NCBI GenBank assembly: GCA_934565795.1
Contig: CAKTIM010000025.1
Span: forward strand, 1-29,829
Direction: 5' to 3'
Length of the DNA stretch: 29,829 bases
Origin: an uncultured Oscillospiraceae bacterium
Lineage (GTDB): Bacteria > Bacillota > Clostridia > Oscillospirales > Oscillospiraceae
Position numbers and translations under genes: made by a program. Below are positions 7,312 to 16,542 of this stretch, piece after piece (within the stretch, counting starts at the first letter, position 1; the number at the start of each line of letters is the position of its first letter). Under the pieces are notes generated by a model. The model was not told where the DNA came from and made no database searches. It saw nothing but the letters and a program-made list of their open reading frames with translations.

Positions 7312-7340
7312 TTGCAAAGCCGCAACCGATATGGTATAAT
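7312..7340 (+). promoter_or_regulatory. Promoter of rex
   Basis: TTGCAA (7312-7317) and TATAAT (7335-7340) with a 17-bp spacer, beginning 15 bases after the sigE stop. The transcription start would fall inside the palindrome at 7339-7359. Confidence 0.8.
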
Positions 7341-7359
7341 CGATACAGAATGTATCGAT
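7339..7359 (+). promoter_or_regulatory. Perfect 21-bp palindrome over the rex start region, operator candidate
   Basis: Arms ATCGATACA and TGTATCGAT flank GAA. The site overlaps the last two bases of the -10 and covers the expected +1, the position of a repressor operator. It does not resemble the usual Rex box (TTGTTAA...TTAACAA). Autoregulation by this Rex is the simplest guess. Confidence 0.55.
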
Positions 7360-7396
7360 ATAAGAGAACCACGACGGAAGAAACGGAGCGATCCCC

Positions 7397-8050
7397 ATGG
7401 AGCAGAAGAAGGTTTCCAAATCAGTGTTAAAGCGGCTGCCCGGCTATCTGGCCTACCTGAAGGGCCTGCCGGAGGATGCCCCCGCCCATATTTCGGCCAC
7501 ATCCCTGGCCAATGCCCTGGGCATGGGCGAGGTGCAGGTGCGCAAGGATCTGGCCATCGTCTCCGACGGCGGCCGCCCCAAGATCGGCTACCTGCGCGAG
7601 AGCCTGATTACCGACATCGAGCAGTTCCTGGGCTACGACAACACCACCGACGCCGTGCTCATCGGCGCGGGCAAGCTGGGCCTGGCCCTGATGGGCTACA
7701 GCGGCTTTGAGGAGTACGGCCTGAACATCCAGGCGGCCTTTGACAGCAGCCCCGTGGCGGACAAAGCCGAGGACGGCCAGCCCATTTATCCCATGACCAA
7801 GCTGGAGCATTTCTGCAAGGTGCACAAGGTGCTCATGGGCATCATCACCGTCCCCGCCGCCCACGCCCAGGAGGTGGCCGACCGGCTGATTGCCTGCGGC
7901 GTCAAGGCCATCTGGAATTTCGCCCCCGTCCACCTGGACGTCCCGGCGCATATCCTGGTGCAGAATGAGAACATGGCCACCTCCCTGGCCGTCCTCAGCG
8001 TCCACCTGCGGGCGCAGATCAAGGAGGAAAAGAAGGAGCAGGAGCAGTAA
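7397..8050 (+). CDS. rex: Redox-sensing transcriptional repressor Rex
   Basis: A 217-aa dimeric NADH/NAD+ sensor. It has an N-terminal winged helix (about 1-80), a Rossmann domain with GAGKLG at G90-G95, and a C-terminal swapped helix (ENMATSLAVLSVHLRAQI). The usual wing motif YFG-xFGxxGxGY is replaced by AIVSDGGRPKIGY, so this is a divergent subgroup whose DNA site may differ. It has its own promoter, and a strong palindrome covers the likely transcription start. An acidic/basic tail (KEEKKEQEQ) ends the protein. It converges on glnS. Confidence 0.9.
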   Translation: MEQKKVSKSVLKRLPGYLAYLKGLPEDAPAHISATSLANALGMGEVQVRKDLAIVSDGGRPKIGYLRESLITDIEQFLGYDNTTDAVLIGAGKLGLALMGYSGFEEYGLNIQAAFDSSPVADKAEDGQPIYPMTKLEHFCKVHKVLMGIITVPAAHAQEVADRLIACGVKAIWNFAPVHLDVPAHILVQNENMATSLAVLSVHLRAQIKEEKKEQEQ

Positions 8051-8067
8051 TATTTCAAACAAAAGTA

Positions 8068-8098
8068 CAGCCCCACGGTGTAGAAAACCGTGGGGCTG
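8068..8098. terminator. Bidirectional terminator hairpin between rex and glnS
   Basis: A perfect 12-bp stem, CAGCCCCACGGT (8068-8079) and ACCGTGGGGCTG (8087-8098). On the minus strand it is followed by TACTTTTGTTT, so it best fits glnS; it can also stop rex transcription. Confidence 0.75.
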
Positions 8099-8116
8099 AA
8101 ATCGTTTATCAGGGGG

Positions 8117-9796
<1,680 letters not shown>

Positions 9797-9826
9797 ATCA
9801 GAACATCCTCTCTTTTCCTGGAATGG

Positions 9827-9839
9827 ATACAAAATGTAT
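9827..9839 (-). promoter_or_regulatory. Palindrome ATACA-AAA-TGTAT in the glnS leader
   Basis: It lies 9 bases downstream of the glnS -10, over the expected transcription start. It differs from the core of the rex palindrome (ATACA-GAA-TGTAT) at one position. It could be an operator shared with rex, or a chance match in an AT-rich leader. Confidence 0.35.
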
Positions 9840-9847
9840 AATAAGGC

Positions 9848-9876
9848 ATTATACCCCATTTGATCGCGGTTTGCAA
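9848..9876 (-). promoter_or_regulatory. Promoter of glnS
   Basis: On the minus strand, TTGCAA (9876-9871) and TATAAT (9853-9848) with a 17-bp spacer, the same hexamers and spacing as the rex promoter. Confidence 0.8.
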
Positions 9877-9957
9877 TAAAAAATAACGCCAGTTTCCTCC
9901 TTTTTGACGACGGTACTTGTGTAAAATGTAAACAAATAAAAAAATCACTTTTAATGG

Positions 9958-9986
9958 TTGTCCAATGACCTGTTTTATGCTAAAAT
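9958..9986 (+). promoter_or_regulatory. Promoter of the pyrH-frr operon
   Basis: TTGTCC (9958-9963) and TAAAAT (9981-9986), 17 bp apart, with TGC directly before the -10. It lies about 55 bases upstream of pyrH. Confidence 0.7.
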
Positions 9987-10041
9987 ACAGTCGATGCAAT
10001 CTGCACAGGCGCAGACAGCTGGAACAAAGGAGTGAGAGAAT

Positions 10042-10761
10042 TTGGCAGAAGTCAAATATAAGCGCATTTTGCTGAAGGTCAGCGGCGAGGCCCTGGCCGG
10101 GGGTGCCCACCGGGGGCTGGACTTTGGCGTGATCAATTCCGTGTGCGAGGTTATCCGTCAGTGCCGCAGCCTGGGTGTTCAGATCGGCCTGGTCATCGGC
10201 GGCGGCAACTTCTGGCGCGGCGTGAAGGACGGCGCGGACAAGATGCAGCGCTCCCACGGCGACGCCATGGGAATGCTGGCCACGGTGATGAATTCCATCG
10301 CGGTGGCGGACGCTCTGGAAAAGCACGGAGTGGACGCCCGGGTGCTCACTGCGGTGGAGATGAACAAGTTCGCCGAGTACTTTACCCGTGACACCGCCGA
10401 CCGCTACCTGAATGAGGGAAAGGTGGTTATTTTCGCCGGCGGCACCGGCAACCCCTACTTCTCCACCGATACCGGCGCGGTGCTCCGGGGCGTGGAAATC
10501 GAGGCGGATGCCATCCTGATGGCCAAGAATGTGGACGGCATCTATTCCGCCGACCCCAACAAGGATCCCACTGCCGTCAAGTTTGACCAGCTGACCTACG
10601 ACGAGGTGCTGGCCCGCCATCTCCAGGCCACGGATACCACCGCCATGACGCTGGCGATGGATAACCACATGACCCTGGTATGCTTTGCCCTGAAAGACCC
10701 CCAAAACATCCTCCGCGTGGTATGCGGAGAAAAAATCGGAACGATTGTCAAGGAGGATTAA
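10042..10761 (+). CDS. pyrH: Uridylate kinase (UMP kinase)
   Basis: A 239-aa hexameric amino-acid-kinase-fold enzyme that phosphorylates UMP to UDP. The N-terminus YKRILLKVSGEALAG, VIGGGNFWRG (from G53), AGGTGNPYFSTDTGA and LMAKNVDGIYSADP are diagnostic. It starts with TTG at 10042 behind AAAGGAG; no ATG fits. It leads the frr-uppS-cdsA-dxr-rseP-ispG-polC cluster. Unlike in Bacillus, rpsB and tsf are not upstream; divergent glnS is there instead. Confidence 0.95.
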   Translation: MAEVKYKRILLKVSGEALAGGAHRGLDFGVINSVCEVIRQCRSLGVQIGLVIGGGNFWRGVKDGADKMQRSHGDAMGMLATVMNSIAVADALEKHGVDARVLTAVEMNKFAEYFTRDTADRYLNEGKVVIFAGGTGNPYFSTDTGAVLRGVEIEADAILMAKNVDGIYSADPNKDPTAVKFDQLTYDEVLARHLQATDTTAMTLAMDNHMTLVCFALKDPQNILRVVCGEKIGTIVKED

Positions 10762-10764
10762 CAA

Positions 10765-11319
10765 ATGAGCGTTGATTTCAAGGAATATTCCAGAAGAATG
10801 GACAAGACCCTGGAGCACCTGGCCGACGACTTTGGCGCCGTCCGCGCTGGCCGCGCCAATCCGCAGGTTCTGGATCGGATCACCGTGGAGTATTATGGCA
10901 GTGAGACCCCGCTGAACGGCGTGGCCACCATCTCCTCTCCCGATGCCCGCACCCTGATTATCCAGCCCTGGGATACCAAGCTGCTGAAGGATATCCAGAA
11001 GGCTATCCAGGTATCCGACCTGGGCATCAACCCCCAGAATGACGGCCGGATCATCCGCCTGGTGTTCCCCCAGCTGACCGAGGAGCGCCGTAAGGATCTG
11101 ACCAAGCAGGTCAAGAAGTACGCCGAGGATGCCAAGGTTGCCCTGCGCAACATTCGCCGGGACGGCATGGACTATGTGAAGAAGCTTAAAAAGAACAGCG
11201 AGATCACCGAGGACGACCAGAAGAAGGCCGAAAAGGATCTGCAGGATCTGCTGGATAAGAATATCAAGAATGTGGATGCCGCCCTTGCCGCCAAGGAAAA
11301 GGAACTGATGGCCATCTGA
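10765..11319 (+). CDS. frr: Ribosome recycling factor
   Basis: A 184-aa factor that, with EF-G, splits post-termination ribosomes. The signature region (VRAGRANPQVLDRITVEYYG, near residues 27-46) and the long C-terminal helices (RRKDLTKQVKKYAEDAKVALRNIRRD) are intact, and length is normal. The gene begins 3 bases after pyrH with AAGGAGG overlapping the pyrH end. A strongly structured region follows. Confidence 0.97.
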   Translation: MSVDFKEYSRRMDKTLEHLADDFGAVRAGRANPQVLDRITVEYYGSETPLNGVATISSPDARTLIIQPWDTKLLKDIQKAIQVSDLGINPQNDGRIIRLVFPQLTEERRKDLTKQVKKYAEDAKVALRNIRRDGMDYVKKLKKNSEITEDDQKKAEKDLQDLLDKNIKNVDAALAAKEKELMAI

Positions 11320-11336
11320 CCCCAGAATGTTTTCAT

Positions 11337-11413
11337 CCCCCGGCAGCAATGCCGGGGGTGAAGGGCTGAAAACGGGAAACGCGGATGGGTTTCCTGTTTT
11401 CAGCTTTTCACCC
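11337..11413 (+). terminator. Tandem hairpins between frr and uppS, terminator or attenuator
   Basis: Hairpin 1 is CCCCCGGC/GCCGGGGG (11337-11358). Hairpin 2 has 25-base arms (11356-11380 and 11389-11413) that pair completely as RNA if three G-U pairs are allowed. Its inner 16-bp part is followed directly by TTTT at 11405. The two hairpins share bases 11356-11358. A third GC-rich hairpin (about 11411-11432) precedes the uppS ribosome binding site. The region could end frr transcription or modulate readthrough into the envelope genes. Confidence 0.65.
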
Positions 11414-11459
11414 GGCGGCCCGCGCCGCCCGGATATACTTATAGAAAGAGGTGCAACCT

Positions 11460-12191
11460 TTGGCACTTTTCAATTCTCAGACCGATGCGCCCAAGCCAGC
11501 GCCGCCCCGGCACATTGCCATCATCATGGACGGCAACGGCCGCTGGGCGAAAAAGCGGGGGCTGCCCAGAACGGCGGGCCACGCCGCCGGGGCGGAGGCC
11601 TTTCGGCGGATCGCAAACTATTGCCGCACCCTGGGGGTGGAATATCTCACCGTCTATGCCTTCTCCACCGAAAACTGGAAGCGCTCTGCCGACGAGGTGT
11701 CCGGCATCATGCGCCTGCTGCGCCGGTATCTGGAGGAGGCGCTGGCGGACATGGAGAAAAACCGGGTTCGCTTTAAATTCTTCGGCGACCTGACCCGGCT
11801 CAGCCCGGAGCTGCAGCAGCTGTGCCGCAACGCGGAGACTCGCTCGGCGGACTACGACGTGCAGGTGAACTTCTGCCTGAATTACGGCGGTCGGGACGAG
11901 ATCGTCCATGCGGTGAAGCGGTGCCTGGCCGACGCGGCGGCGGGCAGGCTCAGCGCCGAGACGCTGACCGAGGAGACCTTCTCCGGCTATCTGTATTCTG
12001 CCGGAGTACCCGACCCGGAGCTGATCATCCGTCCCTCCGGCGAGGAGCGGATCAGCAATTTCCTGCTGTGGCAGTCTGCCTATTCTGAGTACGTATTCAT
12101 GGATGTGCTCTGGCCGGACTTTTCCCCGGAGCATCTGGATCGGGCCATTGAAGAATATCACCGGCGCAACCGCCGTTTTGGAGGAACATAG
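11460..12191 (+). CDS. uppS: Undecaprenyl diphosphate synthase (isoprenyl transferase)
   Basis: A 243-aa cis-prenyltransferase that makes the C55 carrier lipid for peptidoglycan and wall polymers. The catalytic MDGNGRWA is at 23-30, with AFSTENWKR and the C-terminal PELIIRPSGEERISNFLLWQ region. I chose TTG 11460 because AGAGGTG lies 6 bases upstream; the in-frame GTG at 11451 is part of that ribosome binding site. A TATACT at about 11434-11439 may be a weak -10, but no -35 is seen, so expression may depend on readthrough of the hairpins after frr. Confidence 0.95.
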   Translation: MALFNSQTDAPKPAPPRHIAIIMDGNGRWAKKRGLPRTAGHAAGAEAFRRIANYCRTLGVEYLTVYAFSTENWKRSADEVSGIMRLLRRYLEEALADMEKNRVRFKFFGDLTRLSPELQQLCRNAETRSADYDVQVNFCLNYGGRDEIVHAVKRCLADAAAGRLSAETLTEETFSGYLYSAGVPDPELIIRPSGEERISNFLLWQSAYSEYVFMDVLWPDFSPEHLDRAIEEYHRRNRRFGGT

Positions 12192-12194
12192 AAG

Positions 12195-13010
12195 ATGAGA
12201 AAAAGAATAATTACCGCCGCGGTGCTGATCCCGGTGCTGGTGCTGGTGGTGCTGGTGGCCCCGAAGATCGTGGCCGCCATTGTGTGGGGCCTGATGATGA
12301 TGGTGGGCGTGTATGAGCTTCTGTACGCCACCGGCCTGGTGCGCCACATCAGAATGGTGCTCTATTCCGCGCTGATGGCCGTGGCCATCTCCCTGTGGAG
12401 CTACTTTGGCGCGGAGCGCAGCGTCGCGCTGCTGGGGCTGCTGGTGTTTTGGATCCTGCTGTTTTCCGAGCTGATGGCGAACCATGTGAAGATCAGCCTG
12501 GAAATGGTGATGGACTGCTTCTTTGCCGGTGCGGTGGTGCCGTACCTGCTGTCGTCCGTGATCCGCATCCTGAGCATTTCCACCACCGGGCGGTATCTGA
12601 TCCCCATTCCCTTTGTGGTGGCGTTTCTCTCTGACGCCGGTGCCTATTTTGCCGGGAGCATGTTCGGCAAGCACAAGCTGGCGCCGGTGGTCAGCCCCAA
12701 TAAAACCGTGGAGGGCGTGATCGGCGGATTGCTCAGCGCCATGCTGGGCATGCTGATCTATGGCGTGATTTTGCAGCTGGCCTGCCATTTCCAGGTGAAT
12801 TACGGCGCGGCGCTGCTGTATGGCCTGGTGGGCAGCGCGGTGGGCGTATTTGGCGATCTGTGCTTCTCCGTGTTCAAGCGGATGTCCGGCATCAAGGACT
12901 TTGGCACCATGATCCCCGGCCACGGCGGCTTTTATGACCGCTTTGATTCCATGGTGACGGTGGCCCCCTTTGTGGAGGCAATGATTCTTCTGATGCCGGT
13001 GGTGAGCTGA
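12195..13010 (+). CDS. cdsA: Phosphatidate cytidylyltransferase (CDP-diglyceride synthase)
   Basis: A 271-aa integral membrane enzyme that makes CDP-diacylglycerol from phosphatidate and CTP, the entry to phospholipid synthesis. Several hydrophobic spans run from the N-terminus. The family signature is present in SDAGAYFAGSMFGKHKL, SPNKTVEG and the C-terminal KDFGTMIPGHGGFYDRFDS. It starts 3 bases after uppS with GGAGG in the uppS end, so the two are coupled. Confidence 0.95.
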   Translation: MRKRIITAAVLIPVLVLVVLVAPKIVAAIVWGLMMMVGVYELLYATGLVRHIRMVLYSALMAVAISLWSYFGAERSVALLGLLVFWILLFSELMANHVKISLEMVMDCFFAGAVVPYLLSSVIRILSISTTGRYLIPIPFVVAFLSDAGAYFAGSMFGKHKLAPVVSPNKTVEGVIGGLLSAMLGMLIYGVILQLACHFQVNYGAALLYGLVGSAVGVFGDLCFSVFKRMSGIKDFGTMIPGHGGFYDRFDSMVTVAPFVEAMILLMPVVS

Positions 13011-13011
13011 A

Positions 13012-14163
13012 ATGGTAAATTGCGTCAGTGTACTTGGCTCCACCGGCTCCATCGGCCGTCAGAGCCTGGATGTGATCAGCCGCCTGGGCGGCGTCCGCGT
13101 GGCGGCCCTGACCGCCGGCAGCAGTGTGCAGGTGATGGCGCAGCAGTGCCGCCAATTCCGCCCCCGGCTGGCGGTGATGGCAACGCAGCAGGCGGCGCAG
13201 GCTCTGGCACAGGAGCTGCGCGGCCAGCAGATTGAAATTGCCTGGGGCGAGGACGGCCTGATTCAGGCGGCTACCCTGCCGGAGGCGGACTGTGTCATTA
13301 CCGCCGTGGTGGGCATGGTGGGCCTGAAGCCCACGCTGGCGGCCATCCGGGCAAAAAAGCGGATCGGTCTTGCCAATAAGGAGACACTGGTCTGCGCCGG
13401 AGAGCTGGTAATGGCCGAGGCGGAGAAATACGGGGCGCAGATCGTGCCCGTGGATTCCGAGCATTCCGCCATCTTCCAGTGCCTGATGGGCTGCGGGGAT
13501 CGGAAAGAGGTGCACAAAATCCTGCTCACCTGCTCCGGCGGCCCGTTCTTCGGCATGGAGGCGGAGCAGCTGCGCCGGGTGACCAAGGCGGACGCCCTGA
13601 AGCATCCCAACTGGAAGATGGGGCCGAAGATCACCGTGGACTGCGCCACCCTGATGAACAAGGGCCTGGAGGTGATCGAGGCCATGCGCCTGTACCGGGT
13701 TCCCCTGGAGCAGGTGGAGGTGCTGATCCACCGGCAGAGCATCGTTCACAGCCTGGTGGAATTCGCCGACGGCGCGGTAATGGCCCAGCTGGGCACCCCG
13801 GATATGCGTCTGCCCATTCAGCTGGCCCTGACCTACCCGGAGCGTGTGGAATCCCCGGTGGAGCGGCTGGATCTGACGAAGTGCGCCGCCCTGACCTTCT
13901 GCCACCCGGATTATGAGAAATTCCCCTGCCTGGCTCTGGCCCGGGACTGCGCCAAGCGCGGCGGCACGGCCTGCCCGGCGATGAACGGGGCCAACGAAGA
14001 GGCGGTGGCCCTGTTCCTGGCGGACAAGATCGGGTTTTATGACATCTACCGGCTGGTGGCTCAGGCGGTGGAGCAGGTTCCCTTTATCCAGAATCCCACC
14101 CTGGAGGAAATTCTGGAGGCCGACCGGCTGGCCCGCCTGGCGGTGCGGCAAAATTCGTTTTAA
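13012..14163 (+). CDS. dxr: 1-deoxy-D-xylulose 5-phosphate reductoisomerase
   Basis: A 383-aa NADPH-dependent enzyme that converts DXP to MEP, the committed step of the non-mevalonate pathway. It shows the nucleotide-binding GSTGSIG (9-15), ANKETLV, the metal-site VDSEHSAIFQ, the flexible-loop SGGPF and MNGANEEAV. Length is typical. It begins one base after the cdsA stop. With ispG downstream it shows that this organism makes isoprenoids by the MEP route. Confidence 0.97.
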   Translation: MVNCVSVLGSTGSIGRQSLDVISRLGGVRVAALTAGSSVQVMAQQCRQFRPRLAVMATQQAAQALAQELRGQQIEIAWGEDGLIQAATLPEADCVITAVVGMVGLKPTLAAIRAKKRIGLANKETLVCAGELVMAEAEKYGAQIVPVDSEHSAIFQCLMGCGDRKEVHKILLTCSGGPFFGMEAEQLRRVTKADALKHPNWKMGPKITVDCATLMNKGLEVIEAMRLYRVPLEQVEVLIHRQSIVHSLVEFADGAVMAQLGTPDMRLPIQLALTYPERVESPVERLDLTKCAALTFCHPDYEKFPCLALARDCAKRGGTACPAMNGANEEAVALFLADKIGFYDIYRLVAQAVEQVPFIQNPTLEEILEADRLARLAVRQNSF

Positions 14164-14175
14164 GCGAGGCAAATT

Positions 14176-15276
14176 ATGACAGCATTCAGTATCATTTTTG
14201 GTATTATCCTATTCAGTCTGTTGATCTTCATTCACGAGCTGGGGCATTTTACCGCCGCCAAGAGCTTTGGCGTGCAGGTGAATGAATTCTCCATGTTCAT
14301 GGGGCCTGCCCTGTGGAAAAAGCAGAAGGGGGAGACCCTGTATGCCATCCGTCTGATCCCCTTCGGCGGCTACTGCGAAATGGAGGGTGAGAACGGCGAC
14401 AGCGCGGAAAATCCCCGCTCCTTCTGCGCCGCCGCCTGGTGGAAGCGGGTCATCATCCTGGTGGCGGGGCCGACCATGAACCTGCTGGCGGGACTGGTGC
14501 TCTTTGCCATCTTCTTTGCGCCCCAGCAGCGCTACAATGTGCCGGTGGTCGCCTCCATGGAGCCGAACTGTGCCCTGGCCGCCACGGATACCCAGCCCGG
14601 ACTGATGGTGGGCGACCGTATCCTGGAGGTGGACGGCGAAAGAATTTATATGTACACCGATTTCAGTCTGGCGCTCACCGCCCATACCAATACGGGAAAG
14701 AATCCCGAAAACCGGCATGATCTGGTGCTCCTGCGGGACGGGAAAAAGGTTCGGCTGGATAATTTTGCCATGCAGAAGCAGGAGTACCCCAATGAAGACG
14801 GCACTACCACGTTGCGCTATGGCTTTAATTTTGGTTCCGTGGAGCGCAGCTTCGGCAGCCTGGTCAGCCAGACCTGGCGGGCCTGCCTTTCCAATATTCA
14901 GATGGTGCGCATCAGCCTGAAAATGCTGTTCGGCGGCCAGGCCAGCGTGAAGGATCTGAGCGGCCCTGTGGGCATCGTTCACATGATGACCGAGACGGCG
15001 AATCAGTCCTCCAGCCTCTTTTATGCGCTGCTGAACATGATCAGCTTCGGCGGCCTGATCACCGTGAACCTGGGCGTGATGAACCTGCTGCCCATTCCCG
15101 GCCTGGACGGCGCCCGGGCGGTGGGCGTGCTGCTGACCGCGCTGGTGGAGGGCGTCACCCGCAAAAAGGTCAACCCCAAGTACGAGGGCTATATCCAGAG
15201 CGCCGGTACCCTGGTGCTGTTCGCGCTGCTGGGAATCATTATGTTCAAAGACGTGATTCAGATTTTTAAGGGGTAA
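14176..15276 (+). CDS. rseP: Site-2 intramembrane metalloprotease RseP/RasP
   Basis: A 366-aa zinc protease that cleaves membrane-spanning anti-sigma factors and signal-peptide remnants. HELGH is in the first membrane span (H20-H24), a PDZ domain lies in the middle (about 115-210), and the second zinc-site motif NLLPIPGLDGAR is near 305-314 (D311). The family more often has LPIPALDGGR, and both key Asp and Gly are kept. The position after dxr and cdsA is the conserved one. Confidence 0.93.
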   Translation: MTAFSIIFGIILFSLLIFIHELGHFTAAKSFGVQVNEFSMFMGPALWKKQKGETLYAIRLIPFGGYCEMEGENGDSAENPRSFCAAAWWKRVIILVAGPTMNLLAGLVLFAIFFAPQQRYNVPVVASMEPNCALAATDTQPGLMVGDRILEVDGERIYMYTDFSLALTAHTNTGKNPENRHDLVLLRDGKKVRLDNFAMQKQEYPNEDGTTTLRYGFNFGSVERSFGSLVSQTWRACLSNIQMVRISLKMLFGGQASVKDLSGPVGIVHMMTETANQSSSLFYALLNMISFGGLITVNLGVMNLLPIPGLDGARAVGVLLTALVEGVTRKKVNPKYEGYIQSAGTLVLFALLGIIMFKDVIQIFKG

Positions 15277-15281
15277 GAAAG

Positions 15282-16319
<1,038 letters not shown>

Positions 16320-16323
16320 CCAA

Positions 16324-16361
16324 GCCTCCCCTGAAAGGGGAGGCGGCGCGCACAGCGCGCC
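16324..16361. repeat. Double-hairpin GC-rich repeat after ispG
   Basis: GCCTCCCCT/AGGGGAGGC around GAA (16324-16344) is followed at once by GGCGCGC/GCGCGCC around ACA (16345-16361) and then GGAGGGGT. No T-run follows, so it is not a standard terminator. It resembles dispersed intergenic palindromes I know from Oscillospiraceae genomes. The rest of the 223-base gap before polC is AT-rich and shows no gene. Confidence 0.55.
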
Positions 16362-16542
16362 GGAGGGGTCAGACGCGGTACGCAGAATACCAACGCAGGA
16401 GAACCAGGGCGAATTCGCAGAATGTATATTTCAGATTGCACAAATTTGCCTTTCTCTTCATAAAACCGCTGCTTGCTCCCACTGCCCCCTCCGCGACTTG
16501 CCAAAGGAAGCGCAATCAACCATATTTCACTGGTAAATACAT

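Noticed and set aside
7339..7359. A classical Rex operator upstream of rex
   Set aside because: The palindrome there does not contain the TTGTTAA/TTAACAA half-sites, so it is reported only as an operator candidate for an unknown binder.
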